From a virus, in the IMG/VR virus record IMGVR_UViG_3300032229_000159, positions 1 to 42,679 of that record: a stretch of 42,679 nt of DNA. The stretch is one strand, 5' to 3'. Below, piece by piece: positions 1-8,969 of the stretch. The position numbers and the translations under genes were made by a program. A model generated the notes under the pieces. That model did no database searches. It saw only the letters and a list, made by a program, of their open reading frames with translations, and was not told where the DNA came from. Position 1 is the first letter of the stretch. Every line of letters starts with the position of its first letter.

Positions 1-772
1 CGCACTCTTATCCAACACAACTGGAAACTACAACACAGCCAGTGGTGTAAGCGCACTCTACTACAACACAACTGGAAATGATAATGTAGCTGTTGGTTAT
101 TATGCACTTGTTAATAACACAACTGGAAATAACAACACGGCGTGTGGAGATGGCGCACTTGAAAACAACTTAACATTTTCAAATGTTTGTGGATTGGGAC
201 AAGGCGCTCAAGTAACTGGATCAAATCAAATTCAACTTGGTAATGCTTCTACTACAACTTACGCATACGGTGCAGTTCAAAATCGTTCTGACATCCGTGA
301 TAAAGCTGATGTCCGTGATACAACTCTTGGTCTTGAGTTTGTAAACGCACTTCGTCCAGTAGACTTCAAATGGGACGTTCGTGAAGACTATCGTCCAGAA
401 GCACCTGAATCCGTTGCTAAACCATCGGAACTAAAAGAAGACGCTTCTGACGAAGATAAAGCAAAATATGCTGAAGAACTTGCTGCTTACGAGGCATACG
501 TTGTTCTTAAAGACAAGTGGCTGGAAGACGTTAAACTTGCTAATATCACGCACGATGGCAGTAAAAAACGCAGCCGTTTCCATCACGGGTTGATTGCTCA
601 AGAAGTGAAAGCGGTTCTTGATGCTAAAGGAATCGACTTTGGTGGATTCCAAGATCACTCTGTAAAAGGTGGCGATGACGTTCTTTCTATTGGTTACGAA
701 GAACTAATTGCTCCAATGCTAAAAGCAATTCAAGAACTTTCTGCTGAAGTTGCAGCGTTGAAAGCTAAATAA
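1..772 (+). CDS. Tail fibre/spike C-terminus with S74 intramolecular chaperone (5' partial)
   Basis: The reading frame is open from base 2, so the N-terminus lies outside the window; 256 residues are visible. Residues 1-65 are 17-residue repeats (AL-x2-NTTGN-x-N pattern), a beta-rich fibre-shaft style. From about residue 96 (Ser-Asp at bases 287-292, in NRSDIRDK) the sequence matches the peptidase S74/endosialidase chaperone family: an SD start, a LRPVDFKW strand, GLIAQEV about two thirds through, and a C-terminal helix ending in an ELSAEVAALKAK coiled coil. In that family the domain trimerises the fibre and then cuts itself off between Ser and Asp. An insert rich in Glu, Asp and Lys sits at about residues 130-180. 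Host-receptor binding is the likely role. The TTG at 194 is not a real start because coding continues upstream of it. Confidence 0.88.
   Translation, partial: ALLSNTTGNYNTASGVSALYYNTTGNDNVAVGYYALVNNTTGNNNTACGDGALENNLTFSNVCGLGQGAQVTGSNQIQLGNASTTTYAYGAVQNRSDIRDKADVRDTTLGLEFVNALRPVDFKWDVREDYRPEAPESVAKPSELKEDASDEDKAKYAEELAAYEAYVVLKDKWLEDVKLANITHDGSKKRSRFHHGLIAQEVKAVLDAKGIDFGGFQDHSVKGGDDVLSIGYEELIAPMLKAIQELSAEVAALKAK
14..129 (+). repeat. 51-bp direct repeats in fibre gene
   Basis: The 14-base string AACACAACTGGAAA occurs exactly at 14-27, 65-78 and 116-129, spaced 51 bases each time. It encodes the N-T-T-G core of a 17-residue protein repeat. The array probably continues to the left of the window. 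Confidence 0.9.
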
Positions 773-773
773 T

Positions 774-1205
774 ATGCCATACGCAAAAGAAAAAGCGAAA
801 CTCAAGTCAGATTTCATTGACCTCGGTGAAGAGATGAAAACTGGCGGCATGACGATCTCAATGGGTTCTGAAGAATCCATCGAATCGCCAAAATATCACT
901 ATCCATCGCTTTATTTCGACAACGTAAAAGGTCTTGAAAAGCTCGGTAAAGAAGGAATTGCAATTATCCATTACAAAAAAGTGATGGAACGCACAGAAGA
1001 CATCACGCGCAATGGCAAAAACGAGAAGCGTCATTCTGTTGAGCTTTGCATCTGCGGCATCAAGCCAGAGTGTTGCGAAGAAATGCCCGAAAACGAGATG
1101 GAAGAAGAAGACGATGAGGACGCAATTGAAATGGGATTGAAAGCAGCCGCTGGCGAAACTGAATCCGAAGAAGAAGACGAAGACGAAACCGAAGAAGAAG
1201 ATTAA
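774..1205 (+). CDS. Capsid-staple/decoration-like protein with acidic tail
   Basis: This 143-residue protein starts one base after the fibre stop. The middle (residues about 42-98: YPSLYFDN, LEKLGKEG, YKKVMERTED, RHSVELCICGI) resembles the layout of small capsid-staple or decoration proteins of tailed phages: a YP start, a LekLG loop, a strand with charged residues and a closing SVEL-I strand. Residues 100-143 are almost entirely Glu and Asp with a short Ala stretch, longer than usual for that family. Three Cys lie at C92, C94 and C100-101. A structural role on the capsid is inferred from the match and from lying among virion genes; the assignment is by pattern only. Confidence 0.5.
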   Translation: MPYAKEKAKLKSDFIDLGEEMKTGGMTISMGSEESIESPKYHYPSLYFDNVKGLEKLGKEGIAIIHYKKVMERTEDITRNGKNEKRHSVELCICGIKPECCEEMPENEMEEEDDEDAIEMGLKAAAGETESEEEDEDETEEED

Positions 1206-1210
1206 AATTT

Positions 1211-1534
1211 ATGCCTCCAAAAAATGCGCTTCCAACTGAAGCACCAACACCAACACCAGACGCGATGCCGGGGGAAATGGCCGCACCAACTCCTGACATG
1301 GCTGCTCCTGCTGGTGGACAAGTTATGGTTGAAATGCCTTCTGACGCATTTGATGCCATCTACACGCTTGTTACACAGCTTGCAAGTGGTCTTGAAACGC
1401 TCAAGGCAGATGTTGATGCGCAGAAGGGTGGCGCAACCGCTCCAGAAGGCGAGATGATGCCTACAGAAGCCGCTGCAATGGGTGCTGATGAAGAGTTTCT
1501 GAATTCTCTTGCACAAGAAGGCTCCATGCGCTAA
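1211..1534 (+). CDS. Pro/Ala-rich small virion-block protein, function unknown
   Basis: 107 residues, not recognised. Residues 1-35 are Pro-, Ala- and Thr-rich with repeated APTPD/AAPTPDM units and look disordered. Residues 42-72 (SDAFDAIYTLVTQLASGLET) form a likely amphipathic helix. The C-terminus is again Ala/Glu/Met rich. It sits between the staple-like gene and the large adaptor gene with gaps of 5 and 9 bases, so it is probably co-transcribed with virion genes. No SD is visible before the ATG. Confidence 0.6.
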   Translation: MPPKNALPTEAPTPTPDAMPGEMAAPTPDMAAPAGGQVMVEMPSDAFDAIYTLVTQLASGLETLKADVDAQKGGATAPEGEMMPTEAAAMGADEEFLNSLAQEGSMR

Positions 1535-1543
1535 TTTCGCGCC

Positions 1544-4500
1544 ATGTTTGTCTCGGAAATCTTCGATGAATGCGCTGAAATTTTAGGATCAACAGATACC
1601 AATAGGGTATTTCGTAAAATTCAGCAGGCAGTCCAGACCTTGATGGAATCTGGACACTGGACGCACACCACAGCGGAGATCGATGTCTGCACTGGCTGGG
1701 ATCGTTGCAGTCTTGCATTGCCTCGCGGCATTGATGTGCCTCTTGCTGTCAACATCGATGGTTCTCCAACATACTTCCGCAATCGATTGTTCCAATACCA
1801 TGTGAACAAAGGTGGAGTCTATAATTCCGTTGAGTGGGCATGGGATGATCGAGGATATGTTGCAACGCTGATGGACATCATTCAGCCTTCACAACTTGTT
1901 GCGGTGGCTGAAAGCAATAATGATGTTGGCAAGAAAATTCGCGTTCTTGGCATTGATCAAAACAACCGCAATCTTCGCTCGCAGATGCCAAACGGAATGG
2001 GAGTAGATGGTCTTCTCATTCCCATTCACTCGCAGCAAGATTTCCAATATGGAACAATTGCTCCAGATGACGCAACGATTGCAACCCGTGACGTTGCCAT
2101 TGATCCAATTACTGATTTCACAACAACAACTCCACATGGATTGACATCTGGTCAAGGAATGTCTGCAAGGGTGCTTACAGGCACAATTCCAGTGCCGCTA
2201 AACGATGGGCAAACATATTATGTTGGAGTTATTGACGCAGTTACAGTCCAGCTTTTCAGCGATTCGCTAAACGCTGAAGCATTGCAATACCCAATCGCGC
2301 TTTCAAGCATAGTTGGATTTGGAACAATGCAATTACGCGATCAGCGTAATGCTCAAGTGGTAACTTCGCTGGAATTTGCATCTGCTCCATCGTTTGCAAT
2401 TGACTCGCCTAACGAGGTTGTTTTTCCAACATTGCCGCTTCCTGCGCCATTGGAACAAAAGAAAACATACTTTGCACAACCAATAGATTCTACGCATTTG
2501 AACATCTTTAGTTCACTTTCTGACGCGAAGAGTAATAGCAATCCGATCTACACAACTGGTTCAATGTCTCCGATTGACATTGATATTCGGAAGGCAATCG
2601 TTCCAGAAACAAAACTTGTTTTCAGCGTTCGGCATTACTTCAGCGATGGCGACCAAGTGCAGGCATTTACCGCTGGTGGCGTATTGCCTCAACCGCTGAT
2701 TGCAAATCAAAACTACTTTGTCAATGTCATTGACGATTTCTCTGTTTCGTTGCACGAAAACCAAGCTGATGCCGCTGCATCAACTCCGACAAACTTTGTA
2801 AATCCGATCAAGATTACAACTGCTGGATCGGGAACAAACTCGCTTGTCAAGTTGATTCAAGCTACATCAAAAGTAGGCACAGAAAGTCAAATTACTGCAC
2901 CGGGACTTAATATTGCTACTCCATCTGGTTCTGGAGCGCAATTCCAAGCCAATGTTGTTGGAGTTGTAACATCAGTTCGTGTAACTGCTGTAGGAAGCGG
3001 ATATGGAACAACAGTTCCAAATGTTACTTTTTCTGCGCCAACCGATCTACCTTCTGGAAGTAACCTTGAAACTCGAACGGCGGCAGGATATGCAATCCTC
3101 GTTTCTGGATCAGTAAACAATATTGTAATTACTGACGCTGGGCAAGGATATTCATCTGCGCCAACAATTACAATTGATCCTCCTTCGTCTGGAACGCAAG
3201 CAATAGCAACTTCTGTTATTACAACATCTTTTGTTTCTGGATTTACTAAAATTTCTGGTGGATTTAATTACACGGATGTTCCTCAAGTAAAAATTACTGG
3301 AGGGGGTGGAACTGGAGCAACAGCAACAGCAACAGTAAACAACGCAAATATTTCTGTTTCATCAATCTCAAGTGTTGGAACTGCTGCGTCAGCAGTAACC
3401 GCATCACCGCATGGATTTAGTTCTGGTCAAATGGTTAGAATTTCTGGAGCTACTCCAAGTAATTACAATGGTGATTTTACAATTACTGTTCCTCAAATAA
3501 ATACTCCAATATTATCTATTACAAAAGCAACTGCTGGAGCAACTCTTGCTACTGTAACTACAAACGCAGTTAACCATAATTACAATACAGGAGATCGAGT
3601 TACAATTTCTGGGTGCACATTAGCATCTGCTGGATATAATGGCCCATACAACGTTACTGTTACTGGGCCTCAAACATTTACAATCCGTGTTTTATCAACA
3701 TTGCCAACATCTGTTACTGGAACTGTTATTTCATCCATTGCAGACGATACGGCAACAACATTTACATACACGCTTTTAACAGCATATACTGGTTCTGCCA
3801 GCGGAACAATTTCAGTTTTTTCTGGTGAAGTAACAGGGATAAATATTGTTACCGCTGGCACTGGTTATACTACAACACCAACAGTAACAATTATTCCATC
3901 AACTGGCGTACTTGTAAACTTTTCCTCAACTGGAGTATTGCCATCTCCGCTTGTTTCTGGAACGGCATATCGTGCAGAAACTCCATTGAGTGGAATTACT
4001 GGAACATTTACTGTTAAAAACACAGATTTCAGCGATGTAAATATTACTTCTGCTGGAACAGGAACATTTTACGTTGTTCTTTCACGCGCATTTGGAGTTG
4101 ATTTCACAAATAATTGGTTGGGAGATTTTACAACGCTTGTAACTGGTCAACAAATTTACTTTGGAACTGATTACATCCTTCCAACGACATCTCCAGCAAT
4201 TGACAATAGCGTAACTCCGTTTTATTTGAGCGTTGCATCAAACACGCTTGCAAAAGTATACGCAAATGTTGGTTTGACAACGATTGTAAACATCGATTCT
4301 TTCGGAACTGGTCAAACATATTACGCTATTCGGACGCAGGTTTCTCCATCTGTTGACTCAAATCTGATTAAGCCTGTAAATACTGCTTTCTTGACTGAAG
4401 ATCAAGTTGTTCAATTTAGCTCATCTGGAACATTGCCAACTCCTTTGGTTGCATTGACCAATTACACGATCAAAATTATTGGTGACTCTGTTCGCGTTTA

Positions 4501-5287
4501 TAATGGCGCGTCTCCAGTAATTCTTTCTTCAACTGGAAATGGTCAGTTGAGCCTTGACATCATCCGCAATGTTACAGTTCAACCATCTAACAACATTGTT
4601 GCTGATGCTTCGCTCTACGAGACAGGAACGCTGCTTGTAGCTCGCGCAAAAGAAGGAGACACGCTGCCAACTGGATTGTTGCCGAATACAAATTACTATG
4701 TTCGTCGCATTGATAACAATTCTTTCGAGCTTTACAACACGCTTGCCAATGCGCGTAACTTGACATCCACAACTGGACGCAGGACATACACAACAACTGG
4801 CGATTCCGTTTCATCCACATTCTTTGTTGATGCAATTTCCGATCCAATCTTTGTAAAGAGCGTTGCACACATTGAAAAACCTCTTACGGATGGATATGTT
4901 AGCCTTTACGCATGGGATTACGGACGCAGCAACGATATGACTTTGATTGGTCAATATCATCCAACCGAAATCAATCCGCAATATCGCAGAATTCGCATTG
5001 GCAAACCTTGTGCATGGGCAAGGATTATTTACAAGGTTACTAATCCAAGAATTACAAGCGTGTATGATTATATTCCGCTTGAACAAGAGCGAGCAATCAT
5101 TGCTGCTGTTCACGCAGTTGACTTGGAAGATAAGGATTTTGCTGATCAAGCTATGCGTTACTGGCAGATTGCATTTGGATATTTAAAGAATCAGCAAGAA
5201 TCAATTGATGGTCACGCAATGGCAGTTCCTCAAATTAATTCCATCTGTTACGCAGAAGGAGATGGAGCTGATCCTGTGATGTTTTAA
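1544..5287 (+). CDS. Giant head-tail adaptor with inserted beta-repeat region
   Basis: 1247 residues. Residues 1-185 and about 1100-1247 resemble the two halves of a short-tailed phage adaptor (tail tubular A-like): an N-terminal helical start VSEIFDECAEIL and Trp-rich strands, and a C-terminal YRRIRIGKPC, IPLEQERAIIAAVHA and helix FADQAMRYWQIAFGYL. Between them sit about 900 residues of Gly/Thr/Ser-rich beta repeats of three kinds. Six are LPxPL-x4-Y-x4-ID modules (near bases 2185, 2435, 2685, 3935, 4435, 4665). Four are AGxGYxxxPxVxI modules (near 2985, 3130, 3260, 3850). Three are HGxxSGQ/TGDxVxISG modules (near 2130, 3405, 3580). Usual adaptors are about 200-250 residues, so the insertion is extreme. 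The stop overlaps the next start (TAATG). Role inferred: connector under the portal, with repeats perhaps decorating the tail. Confidence 0.65.
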   Translation: MFVSEIFDECAEILGSTDTNRVFRKIQQAVQTLMESGHWTHTTAEIDVCTGWDRCSLALPRGIDVPLAVNIDGSPTYFRNRLFQYHVNKGGVYNSVEWAWDDRGYVATLMDIIQPSQLVAVAESNNDVGKKIRVLGIDQNNRNLRSQMPNGMGVDGLLIPIHSQQDFQYGTIAPDDATIATRDVAIDPITDFTTTTPHGLTSGQGMSARVLTGTIPVPLNDGQTYYVGVIDAVTVQLFSDSLNAEALQYPIALSSIVGFGTMQLRDQRNAQVVTSLEFASAPSFAIDSPNEVVFPTLPLPAPLEQKKTYFAQPIDSTHLNIFSSLSDAKSNSNPIYTTGSMSPIDIDIRKAIVPETKLVFSVRHYFSDGDQVQAFTAGGVLPQPLIANQNYFVNVIDDFSVSLHENQADAAASTPTNFVNPIKITTAGSGTNSLVKLIQATSKVGTESQITAPGLNIATPSGSGAQFQANVVGVVTSVRVTAVGSGYGTTVPNVTFSAPTDLPSGSNLETRTAAGYAILVSGSVNNIVITDAGQGYSSAPTITIDPPSSGTQAIATSVITTSFVSGFTKISGGFNYTDVPQVKITGGGGTGATATATVNNANISVSSISSVGTAASAVTASPHGFSSGQMVRISGATPSNYNGDFTITVPQINTPILSITKATAGATLATVTTNAVNHNYNTGDRVTISGCTLASAGYNGPYNVTVTGPQTFTIRVLSTLPTSVTGTVISSIADDTATTFTYTLLTAYTGSASGTISVFSGEVTGINIVTAGTGYTTTPTVTIIPSTGVLVNFSSTGVLPSPLVSGTAYRAETPLSGITGTFTVKNTDFSDVNITSAGTGTFYVVLSRAFGVDFTNNWLGDFTTLVTGQQIYFGTDYILPTTSPAIDNSVTPFYLSVASNTLAKVYANVGLTTIVNIDSFGTGQTYYAIRTQVSPSVDSNLIKPVNTAFLTEDQVVQFSSSGTLPTPLVALTNYTIKIIGDSVRVYNGASPVILSSTGNGQLSLDIIRNVTVQPSNNIVADASLYETGTLLVARAKEGDTLPTGLLPNTNYYVRRIDNNSFELYNTLANARNLTSTTGRRTYTTTGDSVSSTFFVDAISDPIFVKSVAHIEKPLTDGYVSLYAWDYGRSNDMTLIGQYHPTEINPQYRRIRIGKPCAWARIIYKVTNPRITSVYDYIPLEQERAIIAAVHAVDLEDKDFADQAMRYWQIAFGYLKNQQESIDGHAMAVPQINSICYAEGDGADPVMF

Positions 5288-7389
5288 TGAAATCACCGCA
5301 AATTACTTCTGGACGGCAGGTAAAAACAACTGCTGGTTGGACTCAAGGAATTAACTCTGTTCGTAATCCGTGGGCATTGCCAGAGAACCAAGTTAAATGG
5401 GCTGTTAATTGTCAGTTCCGAGGTGGAATCGCGCAGACAAGACCCGGACAATCAATGCGCTTGTCACTACCTCCGGGCAACTTTCAAGGCGGCATTTTGT
5501 TTCTTGCAAACAAGCAATTCAAAGCGGCAAGCGAAACAACATCCACGCAAATTTACGGAACAAATGGAGAAGGGGTTGAAGCGGATGAGTTGCCATACAT
5601 TGTATTTGCTGTAAACGGCAAGGTTTATTGGAGTCCATTTCCATTAACGCAACCTAAAGATTGGAAACCATTCCAACTTATCAACGTTTCGCTTGATCCA
5701 AATGTTTCACAATTTTGTTTCACGCTCGCAACTAAATCAGCAAACATTTCTACTGGAGGTGATGTTTCAGTCACCCCTTCGCATCGCGTATTGTTCATCC
5801 AAGATGGCGTGAACGCTCCTGTGTATTGGGATGGATCAAATACTACTGGAGTGCAAGACACTGACATACCAATTGGTTTTTGGATGGCATATTCTGGCAA
5901 TCGACTTTGGATTGCTAACAAAAACATCGTTCTTGCGTCTGATCTTGGCGATCCTACAAGCTGGCAGGAACGCACAACGGGATCAGGGCGCGGAGACTTC
6001 TCGTTTACTCGACCAGTAACTGCATTGGTGAACTATGTAGGTCAGAATAACGACCAGAAATTGTATGTATTCACAGATCGTGAAACCTATGCTCTTTCAA
6101 GCGGAATTTACGACAGGGCAGCATGGGGAACAACGCCTAATTTTCAAACTATTTTGTTTGCGAATGTAGGTTGCATCGCTGGCAAGTCCATCGCGTTTCA
6201 AGCTGGTCAAATGTGGTGGTTTTCGCAAGGTGGACTTGTATCAGCGGACGTTGCTGGCAACGCTTACCTTTCGTCGCAGGTATTGTATAAAGATGTCGAA
6301 ATGGTGCGAGCAAAGGCATACATGGCAGGCAACCAAACTGGCATTTGCGCTACATCATTTGAGAATTATTTACTTTATAGCATTCCGTATCTTGAACCAC
6401 TAAATTCAGCTACAATGGTCATGGATTGGGCAGTTGCAGCGGAAATGGGATCATCGCGCCAACCTGCTTGGTGCGGTGTATGGACTGGCAGCAGACCAGT
6501 TGAGTGGACTACAGGAATTGTTGATGGACAACCTCGATGTTTTCATTTCTCCGTTGATTATTCTGCGACAAACGATGGTTCTTACATTTCGCTTTGGGAA
6601 TCATTTACTCAAAACCGAGTTGATTCATATTTGAACATCAATGCCGATGGTTCAACAACTGAACTATTCAATCGCATTTACTCGCAAGTTGAAACCGCAT
6701 TGCTCGGTGATGGGATGGACTTCAAGCAGTTTGTTTACGCTGAACTGGAATGTTGCGAAGTTGGAGGCACAGTAGATGTCAAAGCATCTTATCGAGGCAG
6801 CAAAGGCCCATATCAAAATATTCTTGACACGCGCATTTTAGCGGTAACTGAAGACTACCAATGGCAGGATACTCCATTCGCGCCAGAGATTGAAAAATTT
6901 GGCTTTTTAAACACGCAGCATCGACGTTTGATTACTGAATCTGCAACTCGAAATGCAGTTGCTGAAACGTGCGAATCTTATCTCACAACGGATATAGATA
7001 AGGGCTTTTCTATGCTTGTTGAATGGTGTGGAGAGTTAGGTGTAGAAATTATTAGGATGTTTCAAGACCCGTGGAGCGAAAGGTCAACTGGTGTTCCAAA
7101 TTCAAAAGAAAAACAATCTTGTTTGCTTGCCCAAGATGGATCAACATTGACTCTTGATCTTCTTCCAAGTCCGTATGAAATTCCGCAAACAGACCAGCAA
7201 AGTTGGTATGCCAAAGTTTATCGAACTGTGACTTTGACTTGCCCATCTTTGTCATCAATTTCAGCCACGGCAGCGGCATCGTTCCTGTCAAGCATTTCTT
7301 TTACTCACGCCGAAGAACAAGCAGGAATTCTTGCTCAACAAGCAGCGAATGCGGCAGCACAACAATACAGAATACTTAATCCTTGCTAA
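5287..7389 (+). CDS. Tail nozzle-like protein (tail tubular B / phage stabilisation type)
   Basis: 700 residues directly after the adaptor, sharing one base with it. The N-terminus (GWTQGINSVRNPWALPENQVKWAVNCQFR, residues about 18-46 in part) is the typical opening of nozzle-type proteins, in which the chain states which genes feed the tail tube. Beta-propeller-like repeats follow: RVLFIQDG..PVYWDG, RLWIANKNIVLASDLGDPTSW, LYVFTDRETYAL and WWFSQGGLVSAD. In this family the protein closes the tail tip and triggers DNA release. The C-terminal 60 residues are Ala-rich helix (AGILAQQAANAAAQQ). The order adaptor then nozzle supports a short-tailed virion. Assignment by motif layout, no close homologue named. 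Confidence 0.7.
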   Translation: MKSPQITSGRQVKTTAGWTQGINSVRNPWALPENQVKWAVNCQFRGGIAQTRPGQSMRLSLPPGNFQGGILFLANKQFKAASETTSTQIYGTNGEGVEADELPYIVFAVNGKVYWSPFPLTQPKDWKPFQLINVSLDPNVSQFCFTLATKSANISTGGDVSVTPSHRVLFIQDGVNAPVYWDGSNTTGVQDTDIPIGFWMAYSGNRLWIANKNIVLASDLGDPTSWQERTTGSGRGDFSFTRPVTALVNYVGQNNDQKLYVFTDRETYALSSGIYDRAAWGTTPNFQTILFANVGCIAGKSIAFQAGQMWWFSQGGLVSADVAGNAYLSSQVLYKDVEMVRAKAYMAGNQTGICATSFENYLLYSIPYLEPLNSATMVMDWAVAAEMGSSRQPAWCGVWTGSRPVEWTTGIVDGQPRCFHFSVDYSATNDGSYISLWESFTQNRVDSYLNINADGSTTELFNRIYSQVETALLGDGMDFKQFVYAELECCEVGGTVDVKASYRGSKGPYQNILDTRILAVTEDYQWQDTPFAPEIEKFGFLNTQHRRLITESATRNAVAETCESYLTTDIDKGFSMLVEWCGELGVEIIRMFQDPWSERSTGVPNSKEKQSCLLAQDGSTLTLDLLPSPYEIPQTDQQSWYAKVYRTVTLTCPSLSSISATAAASFLSSISFTHAEEQAGILAQQAANAAAQQYRILNPC

Positions 7390-7390
7390 T

Positions 7391-7645
7391 ATGCCATCCA
7401 TCGTTGACGCTTCTGTAAAAGTTACAAACTTCCCCAACCGCTTTGTATCACCATTCGGCGATGATCCAGTTGTGCCTCTCTATTCTTCTGTTCCAATTCC
7501 AATCGATGCTGAAAATTGCCTGCCTTGCGTTGTTTGTGGTAATTTTGCCACACGAAACAAGGTTATTCAGCAGCAAGCCGAAAGATTTAAAGGATATTTG
7601 CCAACGGAATTGAGCGGAAATGAGGTTGTGGTTGGAACTAATTAA
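7391..7645 (+). CDS. Small virion-block protein, unknown
   Basis: 84 residues from the ATG at 7391, one base after the nozzle stop. An upstream in-frame TTG at 7331 would lie inside the nozzle gene and is less likely. The protein starts MPSIVDASVKVTNF, continues with a Pro-rich stretch (FGDDPVVPLYSSVPIPIDAENC) and has a CLPCVVC Cys cluster at about residues 43-49. It is not recognised. The position suggests a minor structural or assembly protein. Confidence 0.6.
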   Translation: MPSIVDASVKVTNFPNRFVSPFGDDPVVPLYSSVPIPIDAENCLPCVVCGNFATRNKVIQQQAERFKGYLPTELSGNEVVVGTN

Positions 7646-7653
7646 ATAAATAT

Positions 7654-8040
7654 ATGAGAACAAGAATCGAATATAAATACGCAAGACCGGGATCGAATGA
7701 ATTCTATGAATTGCAAGATTTCGCTCAAGAATTTGACCATGAAATCATCGAACATCCGAATATCAATGTTTACGCGCATTATTCTAACGGCAAGTTATTT
7801 GGATATTCTGATCATGTATTTCTTCCTGTCGTCTATCCTGCCTTTCACCCACAACACACGCGACCACAAGATGTAATCCAAGTAATGAGCGATTGGAAAG
7901 CGCACGCGCAACTTTCTGGACAACCCGGATATATCGGAGTTCCGCTAATCAATGATCGACCTAATTTTAGCAATGAAATTATGAATAAATTAGGTTTGAC
8001 AAAAACAGATCGTGAAATTTATAGTATGACCAATTTTTAA
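7654..8040 (+). CDS. Virion-block protein, unknown
   Basis: 128 residues. Rich in Tyr, His and Phe in the centre (VYAHYSNGKLFGYSDHVFLPVVYPAFHPQHT in part), with a compact alpha/beta look that is slightly reminiscent of acyltransferase-like phage proteins found before internal virion proteins; that comparison is weak. The start follows the leader TTAAATAAATAT with no SD. It lies directly before the ejection-type paralogues, so a role in virion assembly is plausible. Confidence 0.6.
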   Translation: MRTRIEYKYARPGSNEFYELQDFAQEFDHEIIEHPNINVYAHYSNGKLFGYSDHVFLPVVYPAFHPQHTRPQDVIQVMSDWKAHAQLSGQPGYIGVPLINDRPNFSNEIMNKLGLTKTDREIYSMTNF

Positions 8041-8042
8041 TC

Positions 8043-8966
8043 ATGGGCGGGTCAAAAACAGTTAATGCACAACAATATTTGAGTAAACCAGATTCCTCGC
8101 GTGATCTGGCAATTCAAATGGCAATGCAGCAAGCCCAAGCACAGCAACAAGCAACGCAAGCTAAATTGCTTGACGCTTATGCAAGAATGGCTCCAGCGCA
8201 GCAAGAGTATGATGCTCTAAAAGAATCTAAACGACTTGGTGAGCTTGGAATGGCTAATGTTCAGCGTTCACGCGAAATGGAGAAAATGGTTTCTCCAGAA
8301 GCAGCGCAAATGCGACAAGCTCAAGGCGCAGAACTTGCGAGACTTGCAAGCATGGATAATGCAACTCGCTACATGAATGAATGGGCGCGTAATCAAGGTC
8401 TTATTCAAGGATACGAAACGGGCCTTGGCAATTCCACTATTGGGCAAGCTGCAACATACGATGCTGCATTGAAAGCAAAAGCTAACTACGATCAGCAAAA
8501 TCTTGCATTACAGCAAGAAATTCTGCGTCAAATGCAAGCTCCAGTAGGTGGCATTGATCCATCTACATCAATTTCAGCGCAAGAAGCAAATAAGGCATCT
8601 AACTTGCAAGCACTTCAAAATTGGCAGGATGCAATGTATGGCAACATTGGAGGATACAACCAATCCGTTGCCGATCAAATGGCACAAGCTGGAGCAAATT
8701 TCCAAAACTTGCAACAGAACGCGATGCAAAACAAGTTGAATTACCAAGGCGCATTGCTTGGGCAGCAAGCTCAAAATCTCGCTTCTCAACGCGCAATGAC
8801 TGGCGCATACATTCAAGCTGGAGGAAGCGTAATTCAAGGAGCAGCGCAAGGTGCAGGTGCTGCCGCTGGTGGAGGTGGATTTGGTGGTGGTGGTGCTGGA
8901 AAATCTTATGGTCAAGCATTAGGCAAACAGCTTGGTTCAAGTCAAGGCAGTTTTATGGACGATTAA
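8043..8966 (+). CDS. Ejection/internal virion-type protein A1 (Gln/Ala rich)
   Basis: 307 residues, dominated by Gln, Ala and Met in long predicted helices, ending in a Gly-rich segment (AGGSVIQGAAQGAGAAAGGGG) that could insert in a membrane. Such composition is typical of short-tailed phage proteins stored in the head and injected with DNA. It is a paralogue of the next gene. Shared landmarks are E-x-G-M-x-N-x-QRS, W-x3-x-GL, IG-x-A-x-YD and A-P-x-GG-[IL]-DP. It starts MGGSK two bases after the previous stop. Function is inferred from composition and place. Confidence 0.6.
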   Translation: MGGSKTVNAQQYLSKPDSSRDLAIQMAMQQAQAQQQATQAKLLDAYARMAPAQQEYDALKESKRLGELGMANVQRSREMEKMVSPEAAQMRQAQGAELARLASMDNATRYMNEWARNQGLIQGYETGLGNSTIGQAATYDAALKAKANYDQQNLALQQEILRQMQAPVGGIDPSTSISAQEANKASNLQALQNWQDAMYGNIGGYNQSVADQMAQAGANFQNLQQNAMQNKLNYQGALLGQQAQNLASQRAMTGAYIQAGGSVIQGAAQGAGAAAGGGGFGGGGAGKSYGQALGKQLGSSQGSFMDD

Positions 8967-8969
8967 TTT

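Noticed and set aside
194-196. TTG at 194 as the start of the fibre-end gene
   Set aside because: The same frame is open upstream to base 2 with clear fibre repeats.
431-658. Minus-strand reading frames (this and many others, up to 222 codons at 35312-35980)
   Set aside because: All lie antisense to well-supported + strand genes, have unnatural composition (Cys, Leu, Ser rich) and no motif; the coding direction is uniform.
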